Origin: Rhodococcus opacus
GTDB lineage: Bacteria; Actinomycetota; Actinomycetes; Mycobacteriales; Mycobacteriaceae
Length of the DNA: 64,000 nucleotides
Assembly: GCF_012396235.1 (NCBI RefSeq)
Contig: NZ_JAAXPA010000004.1
Span: forward strand, 62,001-126,000
Direction: 5' to 3'
In this document: positions 61,398 through 64,000 of the stretch, piece by piece
Layout: each line of letters starts with the position of its first letter
Position numbering within the stretch: the first letter of the stretch is position 1
Notes under the pieces: model-generated
The model's database searches: none
What the model was told of the DNA's origin: nothing
The model's input: only the letters and a program-made list of their open reading frames with translations
Made by a program: the position numbers and the translations under genes

Positions 61398-62404
61398 TCG
61401 CCGTGGCAACAAGGACTTCCACCGAGATGCGCGCACCCGAGGGCGCGGCGCAGGCGGTGTCCCGGACGACGCGGGACCGGTTGCGGCTGGCAGGCCCGTC
61501 GGTCGTGCTGGTCGCGCTCGTCCTCCTCGTCGCGCTCGCCGAACCGAACTTCCTGTCGATGAACGCCCTCGCGGTGGTCTCGGCGCAGGCGGTCCCGATT
61601 CTGCTGCTCGGGCTGGGCCAGATGTTCGTCATCCTCACCGGCGGCATCGACCTGTCGGTGGCGGCGCTGGCATCGCTCGCCACGGTGATCCTGGCGACGG
61701 TGATCGGCTCCCTCGGTCCCCTCGCCGTCGTCGTCACCCTCGTGGCGCTCACTCTGATCGGTGCGCTGACCGGTCTCCTGATCGTGTTCGGTCAGGTCCC
61801 GTCGTTCGTCGTCTCGCTCGGGGCGCTGGGGTTCTGGGGTGCGGTCGCGCTCGTGGCGTCCGGGTCGACCACCATCTACATCAGCGAAGGCTACGACGCG
61901 ATCTTCTGGCTCAGTTCGTGGACGATGCTCGGTCTCCCCATGGCGGTGTGGGCCGCAGTGGCGGCGGTCGCCGCGGTATTCTGCGCGATGCGGTTCTCGC
62001 CGCGGGGCAACGTCTTCCACCTCGTCGGCCTGGGGGAGAAGGCCGCGATGATGAGCGGCGTCCGAACCCGGATCGTCCGGATCGGCGCATTCGCCCTGTC
62101 CGGATTCTTCGCAGGCGCGGCGGGTGTCGTACTGTCGGCCCAGCAGCAGAGCGCCGCACCGCAACTCGCGGATTCGCTGCTCCTGCCCGCCATCGCGGCC
62201 GTGCTGGTCGGTGGCTGCGCCATCACCGGTGGAATCGGCGGAGCGTGGCGGGTGCTCGTCGGCGCCCTGGTGGTCACCGTTCTCCGGGTCGGCGGCTCGG
62301 TGGCCGGCATCGACCCCAGTTTCCAGCAGATCGTGTACGGCGCGGTCGTCATCGTCGCGGTCGCCGTGACCCTCGACCGCGGCCGGCTCTCGATCATCAA
62401 GTAA
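61394..62404 (+). CDS. sugar ABC transporter permease 2 (RbsC-like)
   Basis: 336 residues from a GTG overlapping the ATPase stop (GTGA); a GTG at 61403 is possible. About ten membrane helices, with LLLGLGQMFVILTGGIDLSV, GQVPSFVVSLGALGFWGAVA and VFHLVGLGEKAAMMSGVRTR. It pairs with permease 1 as a heterodimer. Last gene of the four-gene importer operon, 34 bases before the alcohol dehydrogenase gene. Confidence 0.93.
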   Translation: MIAVATRTSTEMRAPEGAAQAVSRTTRDRLRLAGPSVVLVALVLLVALAEPNFLSMNALAVVSAQAVPILLLGLGQMFVILTGGIDLSVAALASLATVILATVIGSLGPLAVVVTLVALTLIGALTGLLIVFGQVPSFVVSLGALGFWGAVALVASGSTTIYISEGYDAIFWLSSWTMLGLPMAVWAAVAAVAAVFCAMRFSPRGNVFHLVGLGEKAAMMSGVRTRIVRIGAFALSGFFAGAAGVVLSAQQQSAAPQLADSLLLPAIAAVLVGGCAITGGIGGAWRVLVGALVVTVLRVGGSVAGIDPSFQQIVYGAVVIVAVAVTLDRGRLSIIK

Positions 62405-62438
62405 GACTCTGTGTCAGTGTGAGATTCGAAGGAGAACG

Positions 62439-63557
62439 ATGAGTACGACGGCACGCGGTGCGGTGATTCACGAAGTTGGCGGCAAGTGGGAGGTCGACGA
62501 CCTCGTCCTCGCGGAGCCCGGTCCCGGCGAGGTGCGGATCAAGGTGATGGCGTCCGGACTGTGTCACTCCGACGATCACCTCGTCACCGGTGACATTCCC
62601 AATACTCTGCCGCTGGTCGGCGGACACGAGGGTGCCGGTGTGATCGACGCGGTCGGGCCCGGTGTCACCCGGCTCGCCGTCGGCGATCACGTCGCCACCG
62701 CCTACCTCCCGGCTTGCGGAACTTGCGCCTGGTGCGCGCAGGGGATGCAATATGTCTGCGACACGGGGGCCGGTATGGAGGCTGGTTTCATGCTCGACGG
62801 AACGGCGCGGTTCGCCACGCAGTCAGGGCGGCCGATCGGCGCCATGCAGCGCCTCGGCACGTTCGCGAACTACCTCGTCACCTCGCAGGCCCAGGCCGTC
62901 AAGATCGACGACGACATCCCGTTCGACGTGGCCTGCCTCGTCTCGTGCGGGGTCGCCACCGGGTGGGGCTCCGCCGTGAACGGCGCGGGCGTCCGTCCCC
63001 GGGACACGACGCTGGTCGTCGGGGTCGGCGGTGTGGGGATCAACGCGGTGCAGGGCGCCCACCACGCGGGTGCCGCGCACGTCGTCGCGGTCGACCCGGT
63101 CCCGTTCAAACGCGAACGAGCACTCGAACTCGGCGCCACCCAGGCGTACGCGTCGATCGACGAGGCTATGCCGTTCGTCCGCTCGGTCACCAACGGGCAG
63201 GGCGCCGACAGCGCCGTCGTCACCGTCGGCGTGGTGGACGGACAGCTGATCGCCGACGCGTTCGGCGGCGTCCGCAAGGAGGGAACCGTCGCCGTCGTGT
63301 CGATCGGCCAGAACGAACCCGGGATCCCGATCAGCCCGCTCGAACTGGTGGTCTACGCCAAGCATCTGCGAGGGGTGCTGTTCGGCAACTGCAACCCCAC
63401 CCGGGACATCCCGGCCCTGCTGGACTACTACAAGTCGGGACGACTGAAGCTGGACGAACTGATCACCCGGCGCTACAGCCTGGACCAGGTCAACGACGCA
63501 TACGTGGACATGCACGCGGGGCTCAACCTGCGTGGTGTCCTGATCCACGAACACTGA
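62439..63557 (+). CDS. NDMA-dependent-type zinc alcohol dehydrogenase
   Basis: 372 residues, full length for the NDMA-dependent alcohol dehydrogenases of actinobacteria, which keep nicotinamide cofactor tightly bound. Catalytic zinc ligands are Cys42 (GLCHSD) and GGHEGAG (His63, Glu64). Structural cysteines are 93, 96, 99 and 107 (CGTCAWCAQGMQYVC). The cofactor loop is TLVVGVGGVGINAVQGAHHA. It probably oxidises a primary alcohol to an aldehyde for the following aldehyde dehydrogenase. The ATG has AAGGAG upstream. Confidence 0.94.
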   Translation: MSTTARGAVIHEVGGKWEVDDLVLAEPGPGEVRIKVMASGLCHSDDHLVTGDIPNTLPLVGGHEGAGVIDAVGPGVTRLAVGDHVATAYLPACGTCAWCAQGMQYVCDTGAGMEAGFMLDGTARFATQSGRPIGAMQRLGTFANYLVTSQAQAVKIDDDIPFDVACLVSCGVATGWGSAVNGAGVRPRDTTLVVGVGGVGINAVQGAHHAGAAHVVAVDPVPFKRERALELGATQAYASIDEAMPFVRSVTNGQGADSAVVTVGVVDGQLIADAFGGVRKEGTVAVVSIGQNEPGIPISPLELVVYAKHLRGVLFGNCNPTRDIPALLDYYKSGRLKLDELITRRYSLDQVNDAYVDMHAGLNLRGVLIHEH

Positions 63558-63573
63558 CGAGGAACTGCCAAAG

Positions 63574-64000
63574 ATGTCGACAGTCGAAGCAACACAGATC
63601 CGCAGCTACGGACACTTCATCGGCGGGCGCAGCGTGCCCCCGTCCGAGAACATCATCGAACGGGTCAGCCCGGCCGACGGCCGCGTCGTCGCCACGTTCA
63701 CCGCGGGCACCCGCGCCGACGCGGCCCTGGCCGTCGCGGTCGCACGGGAGGCCTTCGACGAGGGCGAGTGGCCGCACTGGACCGCGATGGACCGCGGCCG
63801 GGCACTGCTGCGGTGCGCGGGGCTGATGCGCGAGCACGAGGAACGACTCGCCCGGATCGACGCGGAGGAGTCGGGCAAACCGATCACTCTGGCCCGCGGC
63901 GACGTCGGGGCGAGCATCGAGTTGTTCGAGTACGCCGCGGCGCTGGCCATGACGATGCACGGTGAGGCACACACGGCGCTCGGGGACGACTGCACCGCCA
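63574..64000 (+). CDS. aldehyde dehydrogenase, 5' part, cut by window end
   Basis: At least 142 codons from an ATG at 63574 with GAGGAA upstream, running open to the window edge. The N-terminus IRSYGHFIGGRSVPPSENII, then VSPADGRVVATFTAGTRADA and HEERLARIDAEESGKPITLA, is typical of NAD(P)-dependent aldehyde dehydrogenases. The catalytic cysteine lies beyond the window. It follows the alcohol dehydrogenase by 16 bases; the pair would convert an alcohol to a carboxylate, feeding the CoA-transferase step. Confidence 0.93.
   Translation, partial: MSTVEATQIRSYGHFIGGRSVPPSENIIERVSPADGRVVATFTAGTRADAALAVAVAREAFDEGEWPHWTAMDRGRALLRCAGLMREHEERLARIDAEESGKPITLARGDVGASIELFEYAAALAMTMHGEAHTALGDDCTA

Noticed and set aside
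1-64000. Genomic island or prophage boundaries
   Set aside because: No integrase, transposase, tRNA attachment site or marked composition change was seen; the ter and catabolic regions share the same codon style as neighbours.

Overview
The window is high-GC actinobacterial DNA. Gene content and many ATGA/GTGA stop-start overlaps fit a large-genome Rhodococcus. The DyP peroxidase at 43656-44708 has the length (350 aa) and heme-pocket residues D153, H226, R244 and N246 known for DypB of Rhodococcus jostii RHA1, so I infer R. jostii or a close relative. No rRNA, tRNA, CRISPR array, insertion sequence or prophage was seen.

Region 1 (157-13227) is a tellurium-resistance-type (Ter) stress island. 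It holds three tandem AIM24-family genes, a TerC-like DUF475 membrane protein, a TerD protein, a coiled-coil protein, and a tightly coupled operon of HpcH/HpaI-type lyase, TRSP phosphoribosyltransferase, StiP/Pelota protein and HAD phosphatase. Two multidomain TerD proteins follow, one with what looks like a degenerate FtsK/HerA-like ATPase domain. A small secreted PQ-rich peptide gene at the left edge is frameshifted.

Region 2 (13249-29747) is a mosaic of short units: an ABC1/UbiB kinase, an F420-type LLM oxidoreductase, GYD and DUF72 proteins, ArsR with a PRISE-type reductase, MarR with a FUSC transporter, TetR with an ABC-2-like membrane protein, SanA/YdcF, a ferritin-VIT1 iron protein, an Rv3651-like protein, an AfsA-type gamma-butyrolactone synthase, and a secreted DUF4185 protein.

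Region 3 (29808-38315) concerns organosulfur use and related oxidoreductases: an SfnB-like flavoprotein, SfnG, an FAD dehydrogenase with its TetR regulator, an MFS carrier, an SsuD-like monooxygenase, an AraC regulator and a VOC protein. Two related hairpin elements lie at both convergent gene junctions here.

Region 4 (38326-45285) holds a CGNR regulator, a small CSCG protein, a four-gene operon of polytopic membrane proteins with a cupredoxin-like lipoprotein (unfamiliar to me and possibly copper-related), the DypB-encapsulin pair, and a PPOX-fold protein.

Region 5 (45404-64000) is a large catabolic cluster. It encodes an MFS carrier, a Gfo/Idh/MocA dehydrogenase, zinc dehydrogenases, a LacI regulator, a sugar isomerase-like protein, a DUF993 aldolase-like protein, a CoA-transferase, an acyl-CoA dehydrogenase, an SDR, an aldo-keto reductase, a frameshifted glycerate kinase, a complete ribose-type ABC importer, and an alcohol/aldehyde dehydrogenase pair cut by the window end. 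Six LacI-type 14-bp sites at 45404, 48970, 52034, 52120, 57570 and 57656 bind it into one apparent regulon. The mix of carbohydrate uptake with acyl-CoA chemistry is unusual, and the substrate cannot be read from the sequence.
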